This document shows, piece after piece, positions 38,711 to 47,160 of a stretch of 64,000 nt of DNA; within the stretch, counting starts at the first letter, position 1; each line of letters begins with the position of its first letter. The notes under the pieces were generated by a model. That model saw nothing but the letters and a program-made list of their open reading frames with translations, was not told the origin of the DNA and searched no databases. A program made the position numbers and the translations under genes. The DNA is from an uncultured Aeromonadaceae bacterium. GTDB lineage: Bacteria; Pseudomonadota; Gammaproteobacteria; Enterobacterales; Aeromonadaceae. Where the stretch lies: positions 45,425 through 109,424 of the forward strand of contig CAMFKP010000005.1 in NCBI GenBank assembly GCA_945957385.1, read 5' to 3'.

Positions 38711-39060
38711 ACCTTCACTTCGGCTACCTTGCGCTTGGCGTAGCCTTCAACCTGCACCTTGGTGATGCATTTGCGGCGATCCAGCTTCAGCCAGTTACTG
38801 CGCTCGTTTTTGGCAATGTTTTTGTTCACCTTGATGGTTTTGCTACTGCCATCGCGGTAGAACACTTTCAGCGACTCAATTCGTGCCTCCTGATCCTCGA
38901 CTTTCACCTGCAGCTCGTTGGCGTAACGGCAGGTCAGAGGTTTGACGATGGCTTTGCTTTCGCCCACTGACAGCAACAGCGTGCTGCCGAGTCGGAAATC
39001 ATCATCGGCCCAGACCGGGGTGGATAGCGCGAACGTCAGCGCCAGGATTAAAAATCGCAT
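38692..39060 (-). CDS. DUF2541-like periplasmic protein
   Basis: 122-residue exported protein resembling the YaaI/DUF2541 family. A signal peptide (MRFLILALTFALSTPVWA) precedes DDDFRLGSTLLLSVGES. Lys/Arg-rich beta-type sequence and two cysteines (LTCRYANE and RRKCITKV) may form a disulfide. GGAGAG lies upstream of the ATG at 39060. Function unknown. Confidence 0.7.
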   Translation of the reverse strand: MRFLILALTFALSTPVWADDDFRLGSTLLLSVGESKAIVKPLTCRYANELQVKVEDQEARIESLKVFYRDGSSKTIKVNKNIAKNERSNWLKLDRRKCITKVQVEGYAKRKVAEVKVYGRRD

Positions 39061-39264
39061 CAATTACTCTCCAAAAAAAAACCGGATGACGACCGTTCCG
39101 CAACAAGGAACAGAACGGCACCCGGCCTGATACAGGGGAAACAAGAACATAAACTATGCGTGGCGCAGTCTAGGGAGTGAGATGCGGTCTGACCAGTCTT
39201 GAGCCGGGGCTGGTTCAGCCCCGGTTTGGTTTGCTGGTTTGGGTGGCTGGTTTTTGAACAGGTT

Positions 39265-41112
39265 TCAGTGAGTGAAGCCTCGGAACAACGAGATGCCACA
39301 GCCATCGAGCGTCAGCGTGAGCAGGGCGCCCTGCTGGTGCAGTTGACCGTTACCGGCCTGGCGCTGCCACTCCGGACAGGCCAGCAGCGGCGATGCCAGA
39401 TCCAGCGTGCGCTGACCGCTACGTTGAATGGCCACCAGGACCCGCTCATGTTGTAACAGCCGCACGAAGACCAGGGTTTCACCTTCGGCAAACAACAGTT
39501 GCAAGGCACCGCGGCGCAGGGCAGCAGACTCGTGACGCAGACGTGCCCAGTGCTGAGTGTGGGCCAGCAGATCGGTATGCCAGCGGCTTTGATCCCAAGG
39601 GAACGGCGCACGGCAGAACGGATCATTGCCGCCTGGCAGGCCGATTTCGTCGCCGTAGAACAGGCACGGTACGCCAATCCAGCTGAATAACCAGCCCAGT
39701 GCCAGTTTCATCCGTTCGTGATCTTCTCCCAGCAGCGTAAACAGTCGGGCCGTGTCATGGCTGTCGAGCTGATTGAACTGGCACAGTTGGGTGGTGTGGC
39801 TCAAACCGGCGCGGTAGTGCTCCAGCCAGTGGGCGCATTCGGCGGCATCGATGCGGATGGGGTGATAGGCCACATCCTGATGCGCCAGGAAGGCACGTAG
39901 CGGAATATTGAATCCCATGTAGTTCATGGCGCCATCTTCAACGCCAGCCTGCAGCCATTCGCGGGCATCGCCGAAGTGTTCACCCAGCAAATAGGCTTGC
40001 GGGTTCTCCTCCCGGGCGGCCTGGCGGATACCGGCCAGATGGGTGAGGTTATGTTTGGCCGAGCCCTCTTCACCGAGCATATGCACCACGTCCAGCCGCC
40101 AGCCGTCGATTGCATAGGGTTCACGCAGCCAGTGGCGCACCACGCTGTCCTTGTTGCGGTAAATCTGCTCGACGACCGCCGGCTCGGCGTAGTTGAGTTT
40201 TGGCAGGTCGGCATGCCCCAACCAGCCGACCGCCTTGCCTTGCTTAAAGCTGTACCAATTGCGATAGGGCGAGCCTGCGGATTGGCAGGCGCCCTGGCCG
40301 CCGGATGTCGCGTAGCGGTCAAACCAGCTGTGCGTGTCGCCGGTATGGTTGAACACCCCATCCAGGATCAAACGCATCTGGCGTTGGCGTGTGGCCTGAC
40401 GCAAGCGGACCAGGGCAGCATTGCCACCGAAATGGGGATCGACCTGATAGTAATCCGTGGTGTCGTACTTGTGCACCGTGGGGGCCGTGAAGATCGGATT
40501 GAGATAGAGCGCCGTGACGCCGAGCCCCTGCAGGTAATCCAGCTTGCCGGTGATGGCATCCAGATCGCCGCCATAGAAGGTCGAACTGGCGGCTTCCGTC
40601 TCGAGCGGATGTTCCCAGTTGCGCCGCCGGACCCTGCGCTGGCGGGCATGGTGCAGATATTCGGCTTCGCGGACCAGGTGCTCGCCGTGGCCAGGTGCAA
40701 AGCGGTCAGGGAAAATCTGGTAAAAAACCTGATCAGCAACCCAGGATGGATGGCTGTCTGGCACCTCGAGTACATATTGGCGCAAGCGCTCCGGTGGCGT
40801 GTGGCTCAATCCGGTAGGGGCCAACCAGACTTGCTGATCGGGCCACAGCAGTTTGAACGCGTAACGTTGGCGGCTGGAACTGAGGTGGAGTGGCAGGTGA
40901 GCCTGATAGAGGCGCAGATCATCCCACTCGGCGGCCAGCGACATGGTGACCAGACGCTCTTCGTTATCCGGCTCGGTGCGCAGCAGCGCCTGTTCGGGCC
41001 AGGTGGCAGCTCGTAACCAGAGCGAAAGGAGGGGGCCGGCGGCGGTTTGGGTAACAAAAGGTGACACGGGCTGGTGCCATGCCTCGAGAGTAATTACGGA
41101 ATTCATTTGCAT
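39265..41112 (-). CDS. malZ: Maltodextrin glucosidase (GH13)
   Basis: Cytoplasmic alpha-glucosidase of family GH13 (615 aa; E. coli MalZ 605), acting on maltodextrins. An N-terminal beta domain (about 120 residues) precedes the barrel. Conserved regions: DGVFNHTGDTHSWF, nucleophile Asp in GWRLDVVHMLG, acid/base Glu in LLGEHFGDAREWL, and the transition-state Asp in LDSHDTARLF. No signal peptide. The start at 41112 has GCGAGG upstream; ATG at 41106 is an alternative. It may complete intracellular use of oligomers produced by the secreted amylase at 57.5 kb. Confidence 0.92.
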   Translation of the reverse strand: MQMNSVITLEAWHQPVSPFVTQTAAGPLLSLWLRAATWPEQALLRTEPDNEERLVTMSLAAEWDDLRLYQAHLPLHLSSSRQRYAFKLLWPDQQVWLAPTGLSHTPPERLRQYVLEVPDSHPSWVADQVFYQIFPDRFAPGHGEHLVREAEYLHHARQRRVRRRNWEHPLETEAASSTFYGGDLDAITGKLDYLQGLGVTALYLNPIFTAPTVHKYDTTDYYQVDPHFGGNAALVRLRQATRQRQMRLILDGVFNHTGDTHSWFDRYATSGGQGACQSAGSPYRNWYSFKQGKAVGWLGHADLPKLNYAEPAVVEQIYRNKDSVVRHWLREPYAIDGWRLDVVHMLGEEGSAKHNLTHLAGIRQAAREENPQAYLLGEHFGDAREWLQAGVEDGAMNYMGFNIPLRAFLAHQDVAYHPIRIDAAECAHWLEHYRAGLSHTTQLCQFNQLDSHDTARLFTLLGEDHERMKLALGWLFSWIGVPCLFYGDEIGLPGGNDPFCRAPFPWDQSRWHTDLLAHTQHWARLRHESAALRRGALQLLFAEGETLVFVRLLQHERVLVAIQRSGQRTLDLASPLLACPEWQRQAGNGQLHQQGALLTLTLDGCGISLFRGFTH

Positions 41113-41271
41113 CAGACAAACCTCGCTGTGAGCAGTTGAGGTGACTATGCGCTGTCAGCGCCAGGCTCGCATCCCCCGTTCTGGTCTATCCGCAGGGTTG
41201 AAATCCGCAGGGTTGAATGCAGCCGTAGCGACTTGGCAGCGCGCCATTTCTGCATTAAAGTGAGTGTGAGC

Positions 41272-41287
41272 CTGTTTTTTTATACAG
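41272..41287. promoter_or_regulatory. LexA (SOS) box of dinB
   Basis: CTGT-N8-ACAG with an AT-rich centre (TTTTTTAT), the exact spacing of gammaproteobacterial LexA boxes. It ends five bases before the dinB ATG. Confidence 0.85.
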
Positions 41288-41292
41288 TTATT

Positions 41293-42348
41293 ATGCGCAA
41301 GATCATTCATGTCGACATGGACTGTTTTTTTGCTGCCGTCGAGATGCGGGAGAACCCAGCCCTGCGCGATGTGCCGCTGGCGATTGGTGGTAGCCGTGAA
41401 CGCCGCGGCGTGATCTCGACCTGTAACTATGTGGCGCGCCGGTATGGGGTTCGTTCGGCGATGGCGACGGCCACCGCACAGCGACTTTGCCCGCAACTGG
41501 TTCTGTTGCCGGGGCGTATGGCGCTGTACCAGCAGGTATCGGCTCAGCTGCAGGCCATTTTTGCCCGTTACAGTGACTGTATCGAACCGCTCTCGCTGGA
41601 CGAGGCGTATCTGGATGTTAGCCAGGCGCGCTGGTGTCAGGGCAGTGCTACCCGCATGGCCGAAGCGATCCGGGCGGATATCCGCCGTGAATTGGCACTG
41701 ACTGCCTCCGCTGGTGTGGCGCCGAACAAGTTTCTGGCCAAAATTGCCTCGGAGATCAACAAGCCGGATGGGCTGTTTGTGTTGCCACCAGAGCAGGTGG
41801 CAACGTTTGTTGAGAGCCTGCCGCTGCGCAAGATCCCGGGGATTGGTCAGAAGAGTGCCGAGCGTTTGGCGCGAGCCGGTTTGCACACCTGTGGCGATGT
41901 ACAACGCTTTGCCCCGTATGAGCTGATTCGCCAATTTGGCAAGACGGGGCAGATGTTGCTGCAGCGCTGTCAGGGCATTGATGAACGGCCGGTGGAGTCA
42001 GAGCGGGTGCGCAAGAGTGTCGGTGTTGAAACGACGTTGCCGGTCGATTTGCAGACCGCAGAGCAAGCTGAAGAGGTGATGCAGCATCTGCTACCGGATT
42101 TGTTGCGACGCTTGCAGCGCCACTGTCGTGCCGAGAGCCTGATTCGGCAGGGGGTTAAGCTGAAGTTTGCCGATTTTCAGCAAACCACCGTCGAACGCAG
42201 TGTGACTGGCTTGCAGCCCGAGCTATGGCCGCGTCTGTTGCGTGAAGCGTGGCTGCGAGCCGAGGGACGCAGTGTGCGCCTGGTTGGAATTTCGGTCGGG
42301 CTACCCGAGATGAATTACCATAGCCAGCAATTGAGTCTGGACTGGTAA
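41293..42348 (+). CDS. dinB: DNA polymerase IV
   Basis: Y-family translesion polymerase (351 aa, the same length as in E. coli). Metal-binding acidic residues are seen in HVDMDCFFAAVE (D8) and SLDEAYLDV. Also present are the fingers/palm segment SAGVAPNKFLAKIAS, helix-hairpin-helix KIPGIGQKSAERL, and a little-finger domain to the C-terminus. The clamp-binding motif is likely the terminal QQLSLDW. The start MRKIIHVDMD is fixed by homology. No Shine-Dalgarno is visible because the LexA box occupies that place. SOS-regulated by inference. Confidence 0.96.
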   Translation: MRKIIHVDMDCFFAAVEMRENPALRDVPLAIGGSRERRGVISTCNYVARRYGVRSAMATATAQRLCPQLVLLPGRMALYQQVSAQLQAIFARYSDCIEPLSLDEAYLDVSQARWCQGSATRMAEAIRADIRRELALTASAGVAPNKFLAKIASEINKPDGLFVLPPEQVATFVESLPLRKIPGIGQKSAERLARAGLHTCGDVQRFAPYELIRQFGKTGQMLLQRCQGIDERPVESERVRKSVGVETTLPVDLQTAEQAEEVMQHLLPDLLRRLQRHCRAESLIRQGVKLKFADFQQTTVERSVTGLQPELWPRLLREAWLRAEGRSVRLVGISVGLPEMNYHSQQLSLDW

Positions 42349-42359
42349 TGTGCCGGCGC

Positions 42360-42872
42360 TCAGGGGGCAGGCGGTGCTTGCAACTGTTGCGCGATGGCGT
42401 CGTCGATGAAAGGATCCTGCTCTGCCGCTGGCGGTTCCGACATCGCGGCCTGGTCGGCTGACGGAGCTTGCCACAGCGTAGCGATCTGGGCCAGAGAACT
42501 CTGTAGTGTTGATTGCAGATGGCCTAATTGATGTTGCAGTTGCGTGAGGCCTGCGGTGCCCCAGTTGCGGGTGGCCTGCAGCCGTTGCTCGAGGTATGCG
42601 CCAGTCTGATGGCGTGTCGCGTCATACCAGTGGCTCAATTGCTGGTGCTGCATATTCAACCAGTCGTGACTGGCGGTTTCGGTCTGTTGCCACGCTTGCT
42701 GCCATGACGCCTGTGTGCTTTGCCACCAGGTGCCGAGCGCGCTCCAGCGCTGCTCTCCACTATCTTGCCAGCTGCTGAGCTGCTGTTGCCCCTGTTGCAG
42801 CAAGGCATTTCCTACCGGGCTGATGGGGATCAGCAAGGCAAAAATCAGCAATATTGGCCACAGGGTTTTCAT
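42360..42872 (-). CDS. Trp/Gln-rich membrane-anchored protein, unknown
   Basis: 170-residue protein with an N-terminal hydrophobic segment (LWPILLIFALLIPISPVG), then about 100 residues of helical sequence rich in Trp, Gln, Ser and His (SWQQAWQQTETASHDWLN, HWYDATRHQTGAYLEQRL) that may form coiled coils. It ends with a Pro/Ala-rich tail. The start MKTLWPILL is chosen so the membrane segment is N-terminal. Family not recognised. Convergent with dinB and 12 bp from its stop. Confidence 0.65.
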   Translation of the reverse strand: MKTLWPILLIFALLIPISPVGNALLQQGQQQLSSWQDSGEQRWSALGTWWQSTQASWQQAWQQTETASHDWLNMQHQQLSHWYDATRHQTGAYLEQRLQATRNWGTAGLTQLQHQLGHLQSTLQSSLAQIATLWQAPSADQAAMSEPPAAEQDPFIDDAIAQQLQAPPAP

Positions 42873-42995
42873 CTGCTCAGTCCGCAACGAGGAATCGGGC
42901 GACACTCTACTCCACTGGCGTCAGCCTGAAAAGCATTGTGACAGCCGACACGAAAAAGGGGGGCTGACAGCCCCCCCTTTTGTCGTTAGCCAGGC

Positions 42996-44456
42996 TTATC
43001 CCTTGGCAGGAATATTCGCCAGCAGGGTGGTTAACAGCTCCCAGAAACGGGCGACGGCGGGGATATGCACGCGCTCATCCGGGGAGTGGGCACCCTGAAT
43101 GGTCGGGCCGAATGACACCATGTCCCAGTGTGGATAGGAGGCCTTGAACAGACCGCACTCCAGCCCGGCATGAATGACCATGATCTTCGGCAATTCGCCA
43201 AACAGTTGCTGATGGGTATCCCGTAGCTGTTGCATGATCGGGGAGGCCGGATCCGGAGCCCAGCCCGGATAGCCACCGCTCAGCTCGCAGCGGGCTCCCG
43301 CCAGCGTGAACAGCGAGTGGGTCATTTGTTCAACATAATGCCGGCCTTCCTCGGTCAGGGAGCGGATCAAACATTGCACAAACACTTGCTGTCCTTGGGT
43401 CTTGATTACCCCCAGGTTAGTTGAGGTTTCGACAACACCGTCGATCGCCTGGCTCATGCGAATGACACCGTTCGGGCAGGCCACCAGGGCTGCCAGCAGT
43501 CGTTGCTGGGTCGCACTGTCGAGGACTTGCTCAGGCATGCTGGTGGCTTGCAGCGAAATCTGCAGATTGGATTCGACTTCCTTCAGCTCCTGTTGCAGCA
43601 ATGTGCTGTGCTGTTGCACGGCCTGTTCCAGCTCGGCTAACCGTTCTGCGGGCGCCAGGATAATCGCCTGCGCCTCCCGCGGGATCGCGTTGCGCAGCGT
43701 GCCGCCTTCCAGGTGGCTCAGACGCACCGGCAGTTGTTCATTCAGGGTTAGCAGCAGGCGAGCCAACAGCTTGTTGGCGTTACCGCGCTCTTGATGAATA
43801 TTGACGCCGGAGTGACCGCCTCGCAGTCCTTTGACCTGCAAGTGGAAGGACTGCCAGCCGGCGGGGATGGCTTCGGCCTGGAAGTCGAAATGGATATTGG
43901 CATCAATCCCCCCTGCACATCCCATATACACTTCACCGTCCTGTTCGGAATCGGTGTTCAGCAGGATTTCACCGTGCAGCAAGCCAGGCTCGAGACCAAA
44001 GGCTCCGGTCATTCCGGCCTCTTCGTCAATGGTCAGCAGTACCTCGATTGGGCCATGGCGCAGCGTATCATCGGCTAGCACCGCCAGGCAGGCGGCCGCA
44101 CCAATGCCGTTGTCGGCGCCCAGCGTGGTACCGGTTGCCTTGACCCATTCACCCTCGATGCGCGGCAGGATCGGATCCTGAGTAAAGTCGTGGGCTGTGT
44201 CGGCATTGGCTTGTGGCACCATATCGATGTGCGCTTGCAACACGACACCTTTACGATTTTCCATACCTGCCGTCGCCGGCTTGCGGATGATTAGATTACC
44301 GACTTTATCGACCTGCACGGCCAGCCCTTTTTCTCGAGCCCATTGCTGAATCCATTGACTGAGCGCTGCTTCATGCTTGGAGGGGTGTGGGATGGAGCAG
44401 ATGGTATCGAAAAACGACCACAGCAGAGAGGGTGAGAGTTGTTGCAAAGCGGTCAC
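42996..44456 (-). CDS. pepD: Aminoacyl-histidine dipeptidase (peptidase D)
   Basis: Cytoplasmic di-zinc peptidase (486 aa; E. coli 485) that hydrolyses Xaa-His and other dipeptides. The M20 catalytic elements are VLQAHIDMV, GADNGIGAA, and TIDEEAGMTGAFG. The GTG at 44456 (VTALQQLSPSLLW) is chosen as start: AGGAG lies six bases upstream and it matches the E. coli N-terminus, whereas the longer ATG frame has neither. A run of pyrimidine repeats near the stop forms a small hairpin with the preceding gene's end. Confidence 0.95.
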   Translation of the reverse strand: MTALQQLSPSLLWSFFDTICSIPHPSKHEAALSQWIQQWAREKGLAVQVDKVGNLIIRKPATAGMENRKGVVLQAHIDMVPQANADTAHDFTQDPILPRIEGEWVKATGTTLGADNGIGAAACLAVLADDTLRHGPIEVLLTIDEEAGMTGAFGLEPGLLHGEILLNTDSEQDGEVYMGCAGGIDANIHFDFQAEAIPAGWQSFHLQVKGLRGGHSGVNIHQERGNANKLLARLLLTLNEQLPVRLSHLEGGTLRNAIPREAQAIILAPAERLAELEQAVQQHSTLLQQELKEVESNLQISLQATSMPEQVLDSATQQRLLAALVACPNGVIRMSQAIDGVVETSTNLGVIKTQGQQVFVQCLIRSLTEEGRHYVEQMTHSLFTLAGARCELSGGYPGWAPDPASPIMQQLRDTHQQLFGELPKIMVIHAGLECGLFKASYPHWDMVSFGPTIQGAHSPDERVHIPAVARFWELLTTLLANIPAKG

Positions 44457-44984
44457 GGCGGACTCCTGATATCGATGCGGGGATCTATTGCAAGTCATCC
44501 TACTGTAGCTAGCGGCTTATGTCAGCCTTGTCTGGTTAGGCTGTGCATTTATGCTGCCGCTATCCCGCATGCCAGCTTAATTTTGTGTAATGGGCCTGTT
44601 ATTGGGGCAATGCAACCAGTTTGGTGCATCAGGGGACAGGACCTATGGCATTACGATCGGTTCTGAATGAGCTTGCTCTGTGTGTGCAGAGTGGTAAAGG
44701 GTGTCAAACAGTTCTGCTGGTGGCGTCATGGCAGCGTTTTCGTGCACGTCTGTACCGCTAAAGGCTGGCGAAGCGATCGTCGCCTCCTTATAATTGCGCC
44801 CGTATTTTGCATATCGCATGACAAACCACGGTTTTATCCACCCCAACCTGAAATAACCAAGGCTAAATGACTGTCCGGGGTAAACGTTTGTGTCAAAAGC
44901 GCAAACGTTTAATGATCGGGCCTGTTTTTTGCCTGCTGTAGCAGCTTCAGGATTGTTACTGACTCTCCAAGGAACTGAGAATCC
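44457..44984. other. Intergenic region with possible 38-codon ORF
   Basis: 528 bp between divergent pepD and the purine permease. A short plus-strand frame at 44645-44761 (starting MALRSVLNELALCVQSG) has only a weak ribosome-binding site (AGGA) and is left uncalled. TATAAT at 44789 and the PurR-like box at 44899 mark the permease promoter region. Confidence 0.5.
44899..44914. promoter_or_regulatory. PurR-like box of the NCS2 permease gene
   Basis: GCGCAAACGTTTAATG matches the PurR consensus core GCAAACGTTT. A partner half with AAACGTTTG lies 18 bp upstream (44882-44890). Confidence 0.75.
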
Positions 44985-46301
44985 ATGTTAGAAAAACTGT
45001 TCAAACTCTCTGAACACAATACCAGTGTTCGCACCGAGCTGTTGGCAGGGATGACAACCTTCCTGACCATGGCCTACATCATTTTTGTTAACCCAAATAT
45101 CCTGTCGCAAACCGGCATGGATCAGGGCGCCGTGTTTGTTGCTACCTGTCTGGCTGCGGCGTTCGGCTGCTTCATCATGGGGCTGTACGCCAACTATCCG
45201 GTCGCGCAAGCGCCGGGGATGGGGTTGAATGCCTTCTTCACCTTCGGTGTAGTGATGGGCATGGGTTATACCTGGCAAGTCGCGCTGGGAGCCGTGTTCC
45301 TCTCTGGCGTGGCATTCTTGTTGCTGAGCATGTTCAAGGTGCGGGAGTGGATTGTGAATTCCATTCCTAACAGCCTGCGGATCGGCATCGGTGCCGGTAT
45401 CGGGCTGTTTCTGGCGCTGATTGCGGTTAAAAACGCCGGCATTGTCGTGGCTAATCCAGCGACGATTGTTGGTTTGGGCGATCTGACCAAGTTGCAACCA
45501 GCTCTGGCAATCCTGGGCTTCTTCCTGATCATTGCTATGTCGCACAAGAAGATTAAGGGTGCGGTACTGTACTCCATCCTGATCATCACTGCGCTGGGTC
45601 TGGCGTTCGGTGACGTCAAGTTCAATGGCATCATGTCCATGCCGCCGAGCCTGGCTCCGACCTTCATGCAGCTGGATCTGACCAGCGGCTTTAAGACGGC
45701 TCAAGGGGCGTTCAACGTTGCCATGCTGTCGGTGGTTTTTGCTTTCCTGTTCGTGATCCTGTTCGATACCTCCGGCACGCTGATTGCTGTAGCCGACAAG
45801 GCTGGAATGCTCGATAAGCAAGGCCGTTTGCCGCGTCTGGGCAAGGCGTTGATGTCTGATGCCGTCTCCACTGTCGCAGGTGCGGTTCTGGGTACCTCTT
45901 CTACCACCAGCTATATCGAAAGTGCGTCCGGTGTTGCAGCCGGTGGGCGTACCGGCATGACCGCGGTGACCGTCGGCGTACTGTTCCTGTTGGCGCTGTT
46001 CCTGTCGCCGCTGGCTGGCATGGTCCCGGCTTACGCAACGGCGGGTGCACTGTTCTATGTGGCGATTTTGATGATGTCCTCCCTGGCCAAGGTTGACTGG
46101 GATGATTTGACCGAAGCGGCGCCGGTGGCGGTCGTTACCCTGATGATGCCGCTTTCTTACTCCATCGCTCATGGTATCGAATTGGGTTTCATCGCCTATG
46201 CCGCCATCAAGCTACTGAGTGGCCGTTATAAGGATGTCAGCATCAGCGTCTGGGTTCTGGCTGCCCTGTTCCTGGCGCATCTGGTGTTCTCTGGCGTTTA
46301 A
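44985..46301 (+). CDS. NCS2-family purine permease (AzgA/GhxP type)
   Basis: Inner-membrane importer of hypoxanthine, guanine or adenine (438 aa). About 12-13 hydrophobic segments. Family signatures are RTELLAGMTTFLTMAYIIFVNP at the N-terminus (the first 20 residues after LSEHNTSV), QAPGMGLNAFF, and GTSSTTSYIESASGVAAGGRTG near residue 310. The exact purine cannot be told from sequence. A PurR-like box upstream and the gpt gene downstream support purine salvage. A perfect terminator follows. Confidence 0.9.
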   Translation: MLEKLFKLSEHNTSVRTELLAGMTTFLTMAYIIFVNPNILSQTGMDQGAVFVATCLAAAFGCFIMGLYANYPVAQAPGMGLNAFFTFGVVMGMGYTWQVALGAVFLSGVAFLLLSMFKVREWIVNSIPNSLRIGIGAGIGLFLALIAVKNAGIVVANPATIVGLGDLTKLQPALAILGFFLIIAMSHKKIKGAVLYSILIITALGLAFGDVKFNGIMSMPPSLAPTFMQLDLTSGFKTAQGAFNVAMLSVVFAFLFVILFDTSGTLIAVADKAGMLDKQGRLPRLGKALMSDAVSTVAGAVLGTSSTTSYIESASGVAAGGRTGMTAVTVGVLFLLALFLSPLAGMVPAYATAGALFYVAILMMSSLAKVDWDDLTEAAPVAVVTLMMPLSYSIAHGIELGFIAYAAIKLLSGRYKDVSISVWVLAALFLAHLVFSGV

Positions 46302-46321
46302 TAGGTTGTAGTGGTAATCGG

Positions 46322-46349
46322 AAAAGCCGCCCGGAACCGGGCGGCTTTT
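46322..46349 (+). terminator. Terminator of the purine permease gene
   Basis: AAAAGCCGCCCGG (46322-46334), loop AA, CCGGGCGGCTTTT (46337-46349). Confidence 0.93.
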
Positions 46350-46429
46350 GTTATACCTGCGTTATGTCTTACCCATGTTGAGCCGGCAGGATCACGTCGC
46401 AATTGGCTGACAACGGCGGTAATATGCAC

Positions 46430-46560
46430 CGCCATGCGGGAGGCAAATGCAGCTTGGGTTGCTGCACTCCACCGAAATCCGGTGAATCCTGGTGACGGCA
46501 GGGCGAGGATGCCCGAGGAGAAAGGCCGGTGTGCGCCGCAGTGACCGGCAAGAGTCCCTT
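46430..46560 (+). ncRNA. Candidate structured 5' leader of gpt
   Basis: About 130 bases before gpt fold into consecutive hairpins: TGCAGC (46448) with GCTGCA (46461); CACCG (46470) with CGGTG (46480); GGGC (46501) with GCCC (46511); GCCGGT (46525) with ACCGGC (46544). Purine-rich joiners (GAGGAGAAAGG) lie between. TAATAT at 46420 may be a -10. No known riboswitch was recognised from memory. The region does not encode protein. Confidence 0.4.
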
Positions 46561-46587
46561 GTTTAATTTGAAATGGTTGAATCTTCG

Positions 46588-47061
46588 ATGAGTAGCAAAA
46601 AATTCTATGTCTCCTGGGACAATCTGCAACGTGAAGCCCGTCGTCTAGCACGTCGCCAACTGCCAGCCTCCCAATGGAAGGGCATCATTGCCGTCAGCCG
46701 CGGTGGTCTGGTTCCTGCTGCCCTGATGGCGCGTGAACTGGGGATTCGTTTTGTCGATACAATCTGTATTTCCAGCTATGACCATGACAACCAGCGTGAC
46801 TTGCATGTGTTGAAAAAGGTTGATGGTGATGGTGAAGGCTTCCTGGTGGTGGACGATCTGGTCGACAGTGGCAATACCGCCAAGGTGATTCGCGAGCTGT
46901 ACCCGAAAGCCAAATTGATCACTATTTTTGCCAAGCCTAAGGGCGAAGCCCTGGTGGATGACTTCGAAGTCAGCATTCCGCAAGATACCTGGATTGAACA
47001 GCCGTGGGATATGGCTCTGTCGTTCGTGCCACCGCTGTGTGATGACGCAAGCGAAGAGTAA
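46588..47061 (+). CDS. gpt: Xanthine-guanine phosphoribosyltransferase
   Basis: Purine salvage enzyme (157 aa; E. coli 152) converting guanine, xanthine and hypoxanthine to nucleotides with PRPP. The PRPP-binding motif [12 protein letters not shown] is clear. Other features are [19 protein letters not shown] and the C-terminal [16 protein letters not shown]. The start [13 protein letters not shown] is fixed by homology; an in-frame ATG five codons upstream is weaker. First gene of the gpt-frsA-crl-proBA block found in E. coli. Confidence 0.96.
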   Translation: MSSKKFYVSWDNLQREARRLARRQLPASQWKGIIAVSRGGLVPAALMARELGIRFVDTICISSYDHDNQRDLHVLKKVDGDGEGFLVVDDLVDSGNTAKVIRELYPKAKLITIFAKPKGEALVDDFEVSIPQDTWIEQPWDMALSFVPPLCDDASEE

Positions 47062-47160
47062 GCGCGATCTGATTGTTGAAAAAGGCTCCTCAGGGAGCCT
47101 TTTCTTTTGTCATTCCGATGACTTACTTTAATACCAGTAATAATCGTCAGGGTAAGCACG

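Noticed and set aside
44645..44761. 38-codon ORF MALRSVLNELALCVQSG upstream of the purine permease
   Set aside because: Only a weak AGGA before the ATG and no recognisable feature; it cannot be supported over chance.
46430..46560. Cobalamin, SRP RNA or RNase P identity for the gpt leader
   Set aside because: Remembered consensus boxes of these RNAs do not appear in order; only a generic structured leader is supported.
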